Below are positions 1 through 6,537 of a DNA stretch of 30,983 bases, piece by piece (the stretch's first letter is position 1; every line of letters begins with the position of its first letter). The translations under genes and the position numbers were made by a program. Source of the stretch: a virus. Where the stretch lies: positions 1-30,983 of the IMG/VR virus record IMGVR_UViG_3300035698_019560. One strand, given 5' to 3'. The notes beneath the pieces were generated by a model. The model was given only the letters and a program-made list of their open reading frames with translations. It was not told where the DNA came from and ran no database searches.

Positions 1-398
1 GAAGCCAACCACGGTTTTTCCTTGACGGCAAAAGATTTGGGAATCCGAGGACAGCCGTTGCTCCAGTAGTCAAGAAGGTCTGATCGGGTCATTTCGTTGG
101 AAGCTGGTTTTTCACAAAGGTCTTTGTACTGTGGGTGTTTTCCGCGCTGATAGACTTCGCGGAGATGCCAATGGATTTTGATACTGATCCATACCTTCAA
201 GGATTGCTTTTCTGGGTCGTGGTGGCAGTGGTTATCGTAGATGAGTACGCAAAGGGCGAATTGGGCGTGGTCTCTGGTTTCTTGGATGGGTCGTTTGTAG
301 CGTTGAGCGTAGTGACGTGCGGCCTTTTCTGCGATGCTCAAGAGGTTGTGAAAGAGATGTTCTTTTTCTTCGGGATTTAGGTCTTGTGGGTCTTTCAT
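1..398 (-). CDS. Sigma-70 region 2-like protein, partial (runs off the left edge)
   Basis: Reading the minus strand from the ATG at 398 gives an open frame of 132 codons to the window edge with no stop. An AGGAAGG ribosome binding site lies about 6 nt upstream of the ATG. Residues about 15-88 resemble sigma-70 region 2: a helix with AEKAARHYAQRY, an acidic RPIQETRDHAQFAL segment (compare the p-eDl-Qeg-igL motif of sigma factors), a HHDPEKQ turn, and VWISIKIHWHLREVYQRGK (compare F-tYa--wI---i---r). This is the core- and -10-binding part of sigma factors. The protein may be a phage sigma factor or a sigma-like regulator. The C-terminal part, including any region 4, lies outside the window. The resemblance is by eye; the reading frame itself is secure. 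Confidence 0.72.
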   Translation of the reverse strand, partial: MKDPQDLNPEEKEHLFHNLLSIAEKAARHYAQRYKRPIQETRDHAQFALCVLIYDNHCHHDPEKQSLKVWISIKIHWHLREVYQRGKHPQYKDLCEKPASNEMTRSDLLDYWSNGCPRIPKSFAVKEKPWLA

Positions 399-443
399 TG
401 AAAACCTTCCTTTTGGCGTTGGTCAGTTAATTGCTACGGTGTT

Positions 444-1196
444 TTAGCTGATACTCTGGTCTTCAATTCCGTTTTGGTTCATGGCGTTTTCGCCATCTTT
501 CTTACCTTGTTCGTAGCCAGCCATATTGAAAGAGGATTTGTTCGTGAGATGGTTTGCCGGTTTGGCGTTCTTGTCTTTAATCCAATTGTCTACTTTGTTC
601 AACTTGTTGTCGAGAACTATCAAGGCGCGGGAGTTGATAACATCTTGTTCTTGGCGTTTCTTTTCCTCTTGAAAATGATTACGAATTGAGGATAGAAAAC
701 CCATGATCCAGCTGTTGCGGAATTTGGGCTCAACCTTCGTGTTGTTGATAGCAGCTAAATAGTATTGGCGATTGAGTGCACGGATGGACATTTTCTCAAT
801 CGTTTGAATCAATGTCACTAAAGCATATTCAGTCACTTCAGTATTGGATTTGTGACCAACTAGCCAAATGGAATTGTTCCCTTTTTCTACCAGGAATCGG
901 CAGGAGTAGGCTTGGGTGATGATATAGGCGAGTTGTTCGAGCCATTGGCAGCGACGTCGTTTGAAGGAAATTCCCCATTTGGCCCAATTGATTCGGTACT
1001 CAAGAATGTTTTCTTCCAAGGATATTCCCGGTTTGACGTCATCCATCGAGAGTTCATATTTGATGAGCATCTCTTGGACTTTGGTAGTGAATGTGTTTGC
1101 CTCTTCAAGACTGCCAATTTTTTCAGCGGATTTGGCGTGTGCATGGAGTTTTTGGATCAGATTCAGGATTTTGTTTCTGTCGTGTTTGTCGGGCAT
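444..1196 (-). CDS. DUF2786 domain protein
   Basis: This is a 250-residue protein if the ATG at 1196 is used. That ATG has an AAAGGAA ribosome binding site 5-6 nt upstream, while an in-frame ATG nine codons earlier has none. Residues about 8-52 (KILNLIQKLHAHAKS, EEANTFTTKVQEMLIKY) match the DUF2786 pattern of two helices with a conserved E-A-a---k-qeLm-kY core. The middle part (IWLVGHKSNTEVTEYAL, then SWIMGFLSSIRNHF) resembles the region that usually follows this domain in phage proteins. Function is unknown; such proteins are common in phage early regions. The gene is second in the leftward block, 27 bp after the winged-helix-like gene, whose stop codon lies inside the leader element of this gene. 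Confidence 0.85.
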   Translation of the reverse strand: MPDKHDRNKILNLIQKLHAHAKSAEKIGSLEEANTFTTKVQEMLIKYELSMDDVKPGISLEENILEYRINWAKWGISFKRRRCQWLEQLAYIITQAYSCRFLVEKGNNSIWLVGHKSNTEVTEYALVTLIQTIEKMSIRALNRQYYLAAINNTKVEPKFRNSWIMGFLSSIRNHFQEEKKRQEQDVINSRALIVLDNKLNKVDNWIKDKNAKPANHLTNKSSFNMAGYEQGKKDGENAMNQNGIEDQSIS

Positions 1197-1210
1197 CTTT
1201 AGTTCCTTTC

Positions 1211-1230
1211 GGTTTGGCCTCACTCAGCCT
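1211..1230 (-). promoter_or_regulatory. Leader element, copy A (shared hairpin before the ribosome binding site)
   Basis: On the minus strand this stretch fits AAAAGGCYRAGTGAGGCCAA, with 18 of 20 positions identical to copy B at 2821-2840. In both places it ends a few bases before the ribosome binding site of a leftward gene. GGCY and GGCC can pair around the RAGTGA loop; copy A needs a G-U pair where copy B has G-C. It contains the stop codon of the preceding gene. A translational operator is one explanation; shared ancestry of the two leaders is another. Confidence 0.45.
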
Positions 1231-1514
1231 TTTTCCGTACTTATTACAAAAGAATTTTTCTGATGGTTTAACCAAAGGGCTTCCCAACCAGGGAGCAATC
1301 CATATTTCCCGCCATTCAGTTGGGTGACCACGCCATCATCGTGCTCCAGCAGGGACAGAGCCCAGGCCACTTCGATTCGGGGGATATTGGTGAGAAAAAC
1401 GATGTCATCAACCCATCCGCATTCGTAGGGCAAATAATGTAAGGTTCGGAGTACGGTGGCTTTAGTATAAGAGTCAATCGTGATGATGGGAACGTTTTCT
1501 TGAAGAGCGTTCAT
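1224..1514 (-). CDS. Winged-helix-like small protein (possible DNA-binding regulator)
   Basis: This 96-residue protein starts at an ATG with an AAAAGGAAA ribosome binding site upstream. Residues about 17-80 have the spacing of a winged helix-turn-helix: a first helix (TKATVLRTLHYLP), a helix-turn-helix-like part (WVDDIVFLTNIPRIEVAWALSLLEHDDG), then a short beta wing (VVTQLNGGKYGLLPG). This is inferred from pattern only, with no specific family recognised. If correct it would be a small transcriptional regulator or replication accessory factor, fitting its place in a block with a sigma-like gene. Its stop codon lies inside leader element copy A before the DUF2786 gene. Confidence 0.7.
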   Translation of the reverse strand: MNALQENVPIITIDSYTKATVLRTLHYLPYECGWVDDIVFLTNIPRIEVAWALSLLEHDDGVVTQLNGGKYGLLPGWEALWLNHQKNSFVISTEKG

Positions 1515-1529
1515 GATTGAATTTCCTTT

Positions 1530-1763
1530 TTATGGGAGGACGTGAACAACAACACGTTCAATGCCACGGTATTCGGTTTTGGCTTTCTTCATCGCTTCAC
1601 GGCGCACGTCAGAGATATGTCCTTTTCCCTCGTGCTTGACCAGGAACCAACCGGAACAAACACAGAGTACGCAAAGTTCAAGAGTCCAATGGCCTTCCCC
1701 TTTGGGTTTTTTTCCGTGAACGTTTTCGTAGGGTTTTGTGTACATTTCTTTCTTGATTTTCAT
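1530..1763 (-). CDS. Small unknown protein with TKPYE-HGKKP motif
   Basis: This 77-residue basic protein is not recognised as a named family. Residues 9-22 (TKPYENVHGKKPKG) are followed by GHWTLELCVLCVCSGWF and a helical, charged C-terminal half (SDVRREAMKKAKTEY). Three Cys or Trp-rich turns are seen but no clear metal site. The 41-residue protein at 2040-2165 carries the same motif, TKPYEDTHGKTP, and the underlying DNA is also similar, so the two appear to be duplicates with diverged C-termini. An AAAAGG ribosome binding site lies about 11 nt before the ATG, which is rather far. It sits 15 bp downstream of the next gene in the leftward block. Confidence 0.65.
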   Translation of the reverse strand: MKIKKEMYTKPYENVHGKKPKGEGHWTLELCVLCVCSGWFLVKHEGKGHISDVRREAMKKAKTEYRGIERVVVHVLP

Positions 1764-1778
1764 GGAGTGAAAAACCTT

Positions 1779-2027
1779 TTAGTTTGCGGACACTTGTTTC
1801 AAGATGGCTTGGTAAATGAGTATTTTCAATTTGCGTTGTGCGAGACAAAGCGCGAAGTTTGAGAGAGAAATCCAGTGTTGGGCGTTCTCAATTTCTTCTT
1901 CAGTCGCTCTATCATGATATTCAATGGATTCCCAATAACCAATCTGGTCAACATGATAATTGATGATGGTTTGACAGTCTTTGGCTTTTTGGATTTTTTC
2001 TTTGCTCAAGTGGATGGGTATTTTCAT
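1779..2027 (-). CDS. Hypothetical helical protein
   Basis: This 82-residue protein begins MKIPIHLSKEKIQKAKD and starts at an ATG with an AAAGGA ribosome binding site at good distance. It appears almost entirely helical, with charged heptad-like stretches (SKEKIQKAKDCQ, ATEEEIENAQHWISLSNFAL) and a hydrophobic C-terminal helix (LKILIYQAILKQV). There is no signal peptide and no recognised domain. It lies in the tightly packed leftward block and is probably co-transcribed with its neighbours from the promoter at 2873-2902. Function is unknown. Confidence 0.65.
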   Translation of the reverse strand: MKIPIHLSKEKIQKAKDCQTIINYHVDQIGYWESIEYHDRATEEEIENAQHWISLSNFALCLAQRKLKILIYQAILKQVSAN

Positions 2028-2039
2028 TGTGGAAATCCT

Positions 2040-2165
2040 TTATTTGGATTTGGGGAGAATGGAAATGGTAATGGAGACAGCAGTAGTTTGTTTCCACGGG
2101 GTTTTCCCGTGAGTGTCTTCGTAGGGTTTCGTGTCGGTGAGAATTTCGATGTCTTGAATCTTCAT
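2040..2165 (-). CDS. Small protein, truncated paralogue of the 1530-1763 product
   Basis: This 41-codon frame runs from an ATG at 2165, with AAAGGAAA 7-8 nt upstream, to a TAA at 2040-2042. The product starts MKIQDIEILTDTKPYEDTH and ends in a beta-like stretch (TAVSITISILPKSK). Its TKPYEDTHGKTP motif matches TKPYENVHGKKP in the product of 1530-1763. The good ribosome binding site, the fit in the gap between neighbours and the conserved motif support it as a real gene. Function is unknown; the shared motif may bind a common partner. Confidence 0.6.
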   Translation of the reverse strand: MKIQDIEILTDTKPYEDTHGKTPWKQTTAVSITISILPKSK

Positions 2166-2190
2166 GGTAGGTTTCCTTTCGGTCGATTAC

Positions 2191-2805
2191 TTACTTGGTA
2201 GCGTTCAGTGTTGCGTGGTCGCGCAGCATAGCCAGCAGTATGGCCCGATAGGCTTTCCAAAATGTCAGCGCGTGTGGGTCCATCGCCGCAATATGTTCAT
2301 CGGTGAATGACTCCCAGTCGTCTGCGGTATGGAGTTGGCATCCGATTTTTATGTGGTTGTCCAATACCAATACAAACCACCTCAACCCAAGCACTTGAAT
2401 GGGCGTGTGTGTTATCGGGATTCCTTCACCGTATGTTGCACCGTAGAAATTGACATTGGTGAGGTTGGCACCGTGGAAATTGGCATTGGTGAGGTCGGTA
2501 CCGCGGAGGTCGGTACCGCGGAGGTCGGTACCGCGGAGGTCGGTACCGCGGAAATTGGCATTGGTGAGGTCGGTACCGCGGAGGTCGGTACCGCGGAGGT
2601 CGGCACCGCGGAGGTTGGCACCGTGGAAATTGGCATTGGTGAGGTCGGTACCGCGGAGGTCGGTACCGCGGAGGTCGGTACCGCGGAGGTCGGTACCGCG
2701 GAGGTCGGTACCGCGGAGGTCAATTTCACTAGGGTGGTCCGTTCGCCATGTGTTCCAGCTGTTCACATTGCTGTGTAGTAGCGTAATCAGATCAGCTTTG
2801 TTCAT
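2191..2805 (-). CDS. Pentapeptide-repeat protein
   Basis: This 204-residue protein has residues about 28-127 built of five-residue repeats (DLRGT, NFHGA, NLRGA, DLTNA), the A/D-N/D-L-x-x pattern that folds into a right-handed square beta-helix. The N-terminus (MNKADLITLLHSN, WRTDHP) is a short helical cap seen in phage members. The C-terminal part (IQVLGLRWFVLVLDNHIKIGCQLH, then FWKAYRAILLAMLRDH) is a conserved non-repeat domain that follows the repeats in such proteins. Family members include DNA-mimicking gyrase inhibitors, but most have no known role. The start has AAGGAG upstream. It is the first gene of the leftward block, behind the promoter at 2873-2902 and leader copy B. Confidence 0.88.
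   Translation of the reverse strand: MNKADLITLLHSNVNSWNTWRTDHPSEIDLRGTDLRGTDLRGTDLRGTDLRGTDLTNANFHGANLRGADLRGTDLRGTDLTNANFRGTDLRGTDLRGTDLRGTDLTNANFHGANLTNVNFYGATYGEGIPITHTPIQVLGLRWFVLVLDNHIKIGCQLHTADDWESFTDEHIAAMDPHALTFWKAYRAILLAMLRDHATLNATK
2461..2720. repeat. 15-bp tandem repeat array encoding pentapeptides
   Basis: The unit GAGGTCGGTACCGCG repeats with very few changes, interrupted by variant units such as GAAATTGGCATTGGT. I count 11 GGTACC hexamers. Codon-level identity is much higher than protein structure requires, which suggests recent expansion or slippage or gene-conversion-type spread. Copy number may vary between isolates or be collapsed in assembly. All length differences will be multiples of 15 bp, so the frame is kept. 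Confidence 0.9.
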
Positions 2806-2820
2806 TTTCTTTCTCCTTGG

Positions 2821-2840
2821 TAGTTGGCCTCACTTGGCCT
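2821..2840 (-). promoter_or_regulatory. Leader element, copy B
   Basis: This is the second copy of the element described at 1211-1230, here between the leftward promoter and the pentapeptide-repeat gene. On the minus strand GGCC, AAGTGA, GGCC can form a 4-bp hairpin just before the AAGGAG ribosome binding site. Because it lies downstream of the predicted transcription start it would be part of the mRNA. Confidence 0.45.
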
Positions 2841-2841
2841 T

Positions 2842-2871
2842 TTGACTCACTCGATTCAACTAAACTATAAT
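2842..2871 (+). promoter_or_regulatory. Rightward sigma-70 type promoter (TTGACT, 18 bp, TATAAT)
   Basis: TTGACT at 2842-2847 and TATAAT at 2866-2871 are separated by 18 bp, one mismatch from the bacterial consensus. Expected transcription start is near 2878, which would serve the small ORF at 2957 and the terminase genes. It overlaps the leftward promoter, the two -10 elements being one base apart, so both cannot be occupied by polymerase at once. Confidence 0.55.
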
Positions 2872-2872
2872 T

Positions 2873-2902
2873 AGTATAACGTATTCTTTTTCCAAAAGTA
2901 AA
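2873..2902 (-). promoter_or_regulatory. Leftward promoter (TTTACT, 18 bp, TATACT)
   Basis: On the minus strand TTTACT (2902-2897) and TATACT (2878-2873) are 18 bp apart. The expected start near 2866 gives a leader of about 60 nt containing leader copy B before the pentapeptide-repeat gene. The same TTTACT -35 with a nearby GAA or GGA is present in the candidate promoters at 3035 and 12212. Confidence 0.55.
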
Positions 2903-2956
2903 GTCTTTTCTCAACTTATTTTCAAAGAATTTTCAAGGCTAAATCCCTAATAGAAT

Positions 2957-3079
2957 ATGGGTAAAATGGGAATTGAAGGGGAATGGGGAGAAAATAGTTT
3001 GGTGCTAATTCAATTTGAAGGGAAGGAAATGCGCTTTACTTTGAAGGAAATGTTATATACAATCTATGATTGTATATAG
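2957..3079 (+). CDS. Possible 40-residue protein ahead of the small terminase
   Basis: An open frame of 40 codons runs from ATG 2957 to TAG 3079. The product has a plausible folded core (ENSLVLIQFEGKEMRFTLKEM), so it looks coding. There is no good ribosome binding site at the first ATG; the ATG at 2966 is an alternative. It lies directly downstream of the near-consensus rightward promoter and its stop falls within the palindrome at 3054-3078. Against it are its short length and weak start signal. Function is unknown. Confidence 0.4.
   Translation: MGKMGIEGEWGENSLVLIQFEGKEMRFTLKEMLYTIYDCI
3035..3063 (+). promoter_or_regulatory. Second rightward promoter candidate (TTTACT, 17 bp, TACAAT)
   Basis: TTTACT at 3035-3040 and TACAAT at 3058-3063 are 17 bp apart, giving an expected start near 3070. 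It shares TTTACTTTGAA with the promoter at 12212. Its -10 lies inside the palindrome at 3054-3078. It also lies inside the possible 40-residue ORF, so it could be a coincidence of coding sequence. Confidence 0.4.
3054..3078. promoter_or_regulatory. Perfect 11+11 bp palindrome over the -10 (operator candidate)
   Basis: TATATACAATC and GATTGTATATA are exact reverse complements around a TAT centre. Such AT-rich dyads are typical binding sites for dimeric phage repressors, and this one would cover the -10 and start site of the promoter at 3035-3063 and lies just before the terminase operon. In RNA it would form an AU-rich hairpin. No bound protein can be inferred from sequence. Confidence 0.5.
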
Positions 3080-3099
3080 AGAATAGGGAAATAGTTGCT

Positions 3100-3630
3100 T
3101 TGAACAATCTGGTGAATGCCCGACAACGAAAAAGATTCCTTCTAGCGAACAAACAACCACGTCCACCGAAGTTGCGAAAACGAACTCGGCCACATCGAAG
3201 GAAGACAGCGGTATTGAATGCCATCCCTGGAACCTTTGGAATCTTGACGGCGTTGGCAGCTAAGTTAAAATGTACCAGGGGAGCGATTGAGCGGAGTTTG
3301 GGTTTGCCTGATTGGGTGAACGTAAAGGAAGCCTTCAGACAAGAAGCTTTGGCAGCGAAAGAGATGTGCGCTTTCAATCTGTTTGTTTTGGCAAACTATT
3401 CTCTTAATCCGGTAGTCAGCTTGAACGCCAATAAGATAATCTTAGAAAAACTCCATCCCGATTTTCAGCCCAAGACCAAGCTTCAAATTGAGGGGGAAAT
3501 TAATTCCAATCATCGGCACGTTCATGCAGTCTTGAATTTTCCAGCCAACTTCGCGGAACTACCGGTTGAAGAGCGGTTGAGGATTCTTGAATTGGCAGAC
3601 CAGAGGGAAAGCCTAGTTGAACCAGCTTGA
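3100..3630 (+). CDS. terS: Terminase small subunit (predicted)
   Basis: The reading frame is open from 3070. I prefer the TTG at 3100 because AGGGAA lies 9 nt upstream; a TTG at 3070 lies inside the palindrome and has no usable ribosome binding site. The product (176 residues) starts with a very basic region (QRKRFLLANKQ, KLRKRTRPHRRK). A helix-turn-helix-like part follows (FGILTALAAKLKCTRGAIERSLGLP), then DWVNVKEAFRQEALAAKEMCAFNLFVLANYS and a Leu/Glu-rich end. This matches small terminases, which recognise the phage DNA and hand it to the large subunit: HTH, a helical oligomerisation part and a line such as D-------E------E--L. Its end overlaps the large terminase start by 14 nt, which supports the call. 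Confidence 0.75.
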   Translation: MNNLVNARQRKRFLLANKQPRPPKLRKRTRPHRRKTAVLNAIPGTFGILTALAAKLKCTRGAIERSLGLPDWVNVKEAFRQEALAAKEMCAFNLFVLANYSLNPVVSLNANKIILEKLHPDFQPKTKLQIEGEINSNHRHVHAVLNFPANFAELPVEERLRILELADQRESLVEPA

Positions 3631-5056
3631 AACAGAGACGATAACGAAGGATGACTTGGACCGGCTCACGTGTCAAGAGTCTTTCTTTGCTTTTGTTCAA
3701 CGATTTTGGCCTGTTATCGTGCCGGAGGAACCTGTTTGGAATTGGCATATCAAGACGATTTGCGATGAGATGCAAACGTTGGCGGAACGGGTCTTCAAGA
3801 ATCTTCCAAAAGAATACGATTTGGTCATCAACGTCCCACCTGGTTCCACAAAGTCTACAACCTGCTCAATTATGTTCCCGGCTTGGACCTGGACTCGAAT
3901 GACCACGGTGCGTTCAATTTGTGGTTCGTACTCCTATCCACTGCAACTTGAATTATCAAGACGAAGCCGTGACGTTATTCAATCGGAAAAGTATCAGCGT
4001 CTTTGGCCGCATATCAAGATGCGGGAAGACCAGAACACAAAGGGCCATTTCGTCAACATTGATGAAGGCTATCGTTTTTCAACTTCCACTGGTTCAACCG
4101 TGACGGGATTCCATGGTCATTTCTTGATAATAGATGATCCGTTGAATCCCGATGAAGCAGTGTCTGAAGCGGATTTGAAGAAAGCCAATAACTGGTTTGC
4201 AAGAACGCTATCCACGCGAAAGGTGGATAAGCGAATTACGCCTACTATCCTCATTATGCAGCGTCTTCATGAGGAAGACCCAAGTGCGATTTCACTAGGG
4301 GGAAAGACGCCAACGCGGCATATCAATTTGCCTGCGGAGATAGATGAGCGGAATCGGGATGAGGTGCGTCCACGGATACTCCGCAGACGTTATGTGGATG
4401 GATTGCTTGATCCAGTCCGTATGGATAGACCGTCTTTGGATGAAGCCAAGGATAAATTGTTGGAGTATGGCTACGCTGGCCAATTCCTTCAGAGACCGGT
4501 CCCTTTGTCCGGTGGACTATTCAAAATGGATAGGGTGGCCATCGAGCAGCCTTCTGCGCCATTCCTACAGCGGTGCAGGTTCTGGGACAAAGCGGGAACA
4601 AAGGATGGTGGTGCGTATACGGTGGGATTGCTATTGGGGGAGGATGTGAATCATCGGTTTTGGTTTTTGGATGTGGTAAGGGAACAGGTGGATAGCGGAG
4701 TCCGGGAAAACCTTATCAAAGCCACGGCGCAAATGGATGGTCGTGACGTGATAGTGGGCGTTGAACAAGAACCAGGAAGTGGGGGTAAGGAATCCGCTGA
4801 GAATACGGTGCGGAATCTTCGTGGCTACCGAATTGAAGTAGTTCGGCCTACAGGAGATAAAACCACGCGTGCTACACCATTTAGTAGTCAAGTTAATATT
4901 GGTAACGTGTCGATGATTCCAGCGGATTGGAACAAGGTTTTGTTGAATGAATATGTTTATTTCCCTAGGAGCAAATACAAAGATCAAGTGGACGCTGGGT
5001 CCGGTGCTCACACCGTGCTTTGCTTCCCAGGTGGAAGGATTGGAGTAATCAAATGA
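3617..5056 (+). CDS. terL: Terminase large subunit
   Basis: This 479-residue protein is the packaging motor ATPase and nuclease. Walker A is PPGSTKST (74-81), with the preceding YDLVINV strand. Walker B is HFLIIDDPL (168-176) with Asp173 and Asp174. The C-terminal RNase H-like nuclease shows RFWDKA (Asp324), VIVGVEQEPG (Glu383) and KDQVDAG (Asp456, Asp459). Length and motif order are normal for a phage terminase with both domains intact. The start is a TTG at 3617, with AGAGGGAAA 6 nt upstream and inside the small-subunit gene. The stop overlaps the portal ATG (ATGA). It acts at the portal vertex of the prohead. Confidence 0.95.
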   Translation: MNQLETETITKDDLDRLTCQESFFAFVQRFWPVIVPEEPVWNWHIKTICDEMQTLAERVFKNLPKEYDLVINVPPGSTKSTTCSIMFPAWTWTRMTTVRSICGSYSYPLQLELSRRSRDVIQSEKYQRLWPHIKMREDQNTKGHFVNIDEGYRFSTSTGSTVTGFHGHFLIIDDPLNPDEAVSEADLKKANNWFARTLSTRKVDKRITPTILIMQRLHEEDPSAISLGGKTPTRHINLPAEIDERNRDEVRPRILRRRYVDGLLDPVRMDRPSLDEAKDKLLEYGYAGQFLQRPVPLSGGLFKMDRVAIEQPSAPFLQRCRFWDKAGTKDGGAYTVGLLLGEDVNHRFWFLDVVREQVDSGVRENLIKATAQMDGRDVIVGVEQEPGSGGKESAENTVRNLRGYRIEVVRPTGDKTTRATPFSSQVNIGNVSMIPADWNKVLLNEYVYFPRSKYKDQVDAGSGAHTVLCFPGGRIGVIK

Positions 5057-6534
5057 AAAGAGTGAGCAAGACGGAAGTACTGCGGAATGCGATGAGCGTG
5101 GAGATGGCTGAGAAGAAATCGGCAATTCGAGATTTGATCACAAACGCCAGCTTGATGCGAAGCCAGCTGCTTGAGAAGTTGGTGGATGAGCGACGGGATA
5201 TTGACAATGAGTGTGGGTATCCCAAGGAGTTGTCTACCGCGCATTACAAGTTGATGTTTGATCGAGAAGGAATTGCTACACGGGTGGTGGGTATTTTTCC
5301 TGAGGAATCGTGGTCCACTGATCCAGCGGTCATGGAAAATGAAGACCCAAAGGAAACGGAATTTGAATTGGCGTGGAAGAGGTTGGAAGAAAAGCGGCAG
5401 TTGTTTTCTTATATGGCCAAGATTGACTTCATCAGTGGTATTGGGCGATATGGTGTCCTTCTGTTGGGGATAGATGATGGGCTTGAACTCGGAAAGCCGG
5501 TAGATGGCGTGGGCGACACTGGGGAAAAGACCGGAACGGCTGAGCATAAACTGATTTATGTTCGTGTTTTTGATGAGAGTCAAGTCAATATCAAGGAGAC
5601 GGAGAAAGACATCACCAGTCCGCGGTTTGGGAAACCGGTGTTGTATTCGATTGCTTTTGATGCCATAGCGATGAGCCGAAGTGACACGGGAGAAATAACA
5701 GCGACATCGGGACAAGAGACCTTGGTTCATTGGACTCGGATTGTTCATGTTGCGGACAATCGGTTGAGTAGTGAAATTTACGGTGTCCCACGGATGCAGA
5801 TTTTGTTTAATCGGCTCTGGGATTTGCGGAAGGTGGCTGGCGGAAGTGGGGAGATGTTTTGGAAAGGTGGTTTTCCTGGTTTCTCGTTTGAGATGGACTC
5901 GAATGCCAGACCGTTGACCACGGATGACGTGACGGATTTGCGTGCTGAGGTGGCCGCATATGCGAATGCTCTTCAACGCTATCTCACGCTGCAAGGCGTC
6001 CAAGCCAAGTCTTTGAGTCCGCAGGTAGCTGACCCCAAATCCCATATCGACATTCAAATCACCATCATCTGTATTGCGTTGGGTATTCCGAAACGAATTT
6101 TTGAGGGAAGTGAGCAGGCCAAACTTGCTTCCTCCCAGGATTCCAAGAATTGGAACAGGCGAGTAGCACGACGCCAGAACAAATATGTGAGTCCGTGTTT
6201 GGTTCGGCCTGTGGTAGAACGTCTGATTGCCTTCGGAGCACTCCCAGAGCCAACAGAGGGCTTCCGAATCGAGTGGCCTGACCTAGATGCGCCTTCTGAG
6301 GCTGATAAGGCTGATGTGTTGGCTAAGTTGGTGGAAGCCTTTGCCAAATATGTGGGCGGGAACGTCGAACAACTCATCCCACCGGAAATCTTTCTCACGA
6401 TGTTCGCGGATTTGACTACGGAGCAAGTGAAAGAGATTATGAAGGCTGCTTTGGCACGGGAAAAAGAATTGGAAGTGGATGAAGCTCAATTAGAAGTAGA
6501 ATTGAACCAGGAAGATGAATTGGAGGAAGAATAA
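5053..6534 (+). CDS. Portal protein (DUF1073-like)
   Basis: This 493-residue protein starts at the ATG that overlaps the terL stop, with GGAG 7 nt upstream. The frame extends further up, but only inside terL. Conserved portal-type segments are RVVGIFPEESW near the N-terminus, DFISGIGRYGVLLLGIDDG, HWTRIVHVADNRLSSEIYGVP, LWDLRKVAGGSGEMFWKGG, and a stem/crown helix (ALGIPKRIFEGSEQAKLASSQDSKNW). This matches the DUF1073 type of portal. The C-terminus is very acidic (about 30 residues rich in Glu). The portal forms the dodecameric ring through which DNA enters and leaves. Terminase upstream and MuF downstream fit the usual order. Confidence 0.9.
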   Translation: MKRVSKTEVLRNAMSVEMAEKKSAIRDLITNASLMRSQLLEKLVDERRDIDNECGYPKELSTAHYKLMFDREGIATRVVGIFPEESWSTDPAVMENEDPKETEFELAWKRLEEKRQLFSYMAKIDFISGIGRYGVLLLGIDDGLELGKPVDGVGDTGEKTGTAEHKLIYVRVFDESQVNIKETEKDITSPRFGKPVLYSIAFDAIAMSRSDTGEITATSGQETLVHWTRIVHVADNRLSSEIYGVPRMQILFNRLWDLRKVAGGSGEMFWKGGFPGFSFEMDSNARPLTTDDVTDLRAEVAAYANALQRYLTLQGVQAKSLSPQVADPKSHIDIQITIICIALGIPKRIFEGSEQAKLASSQDSKNWNRRVARRQNKYVSPCLVRPVVERLIAFGALPEPTEGFRIEWPDLDAPSEADKADVLAKLVEAFAKYVGGNVEQLIPPEIFLTMFADLTTEQVKEIMKAALAREKELEVDEAQLEVELNQEDELEEE

Positions 6535-6537
6535 AAA

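Noticed and set aside
135-380. Plus-strand frame of 81 codons
   Set aside because: Opposite the sigma-like gene, which has a ribosome binding site and a recognisable domain.
2461-2720. CRISPR-like array
   Set aside because: Units are contiguous 15-bp coding repeats with no unique spacers.
2450-2845. Long plus-strand frames with SVPRR or EVGTA repeats across the pentapeptide gene
   Set aside because: They arise because a 15-bp repeat is open in all frames; the minus-strand frame has a ribosome binding site, a promoter and a recognised family.
5008-6057. Minus-strand frame of 349 codons
   Set aside because: Opposite the portal gene and without a ribosome binding site or recognisable text.
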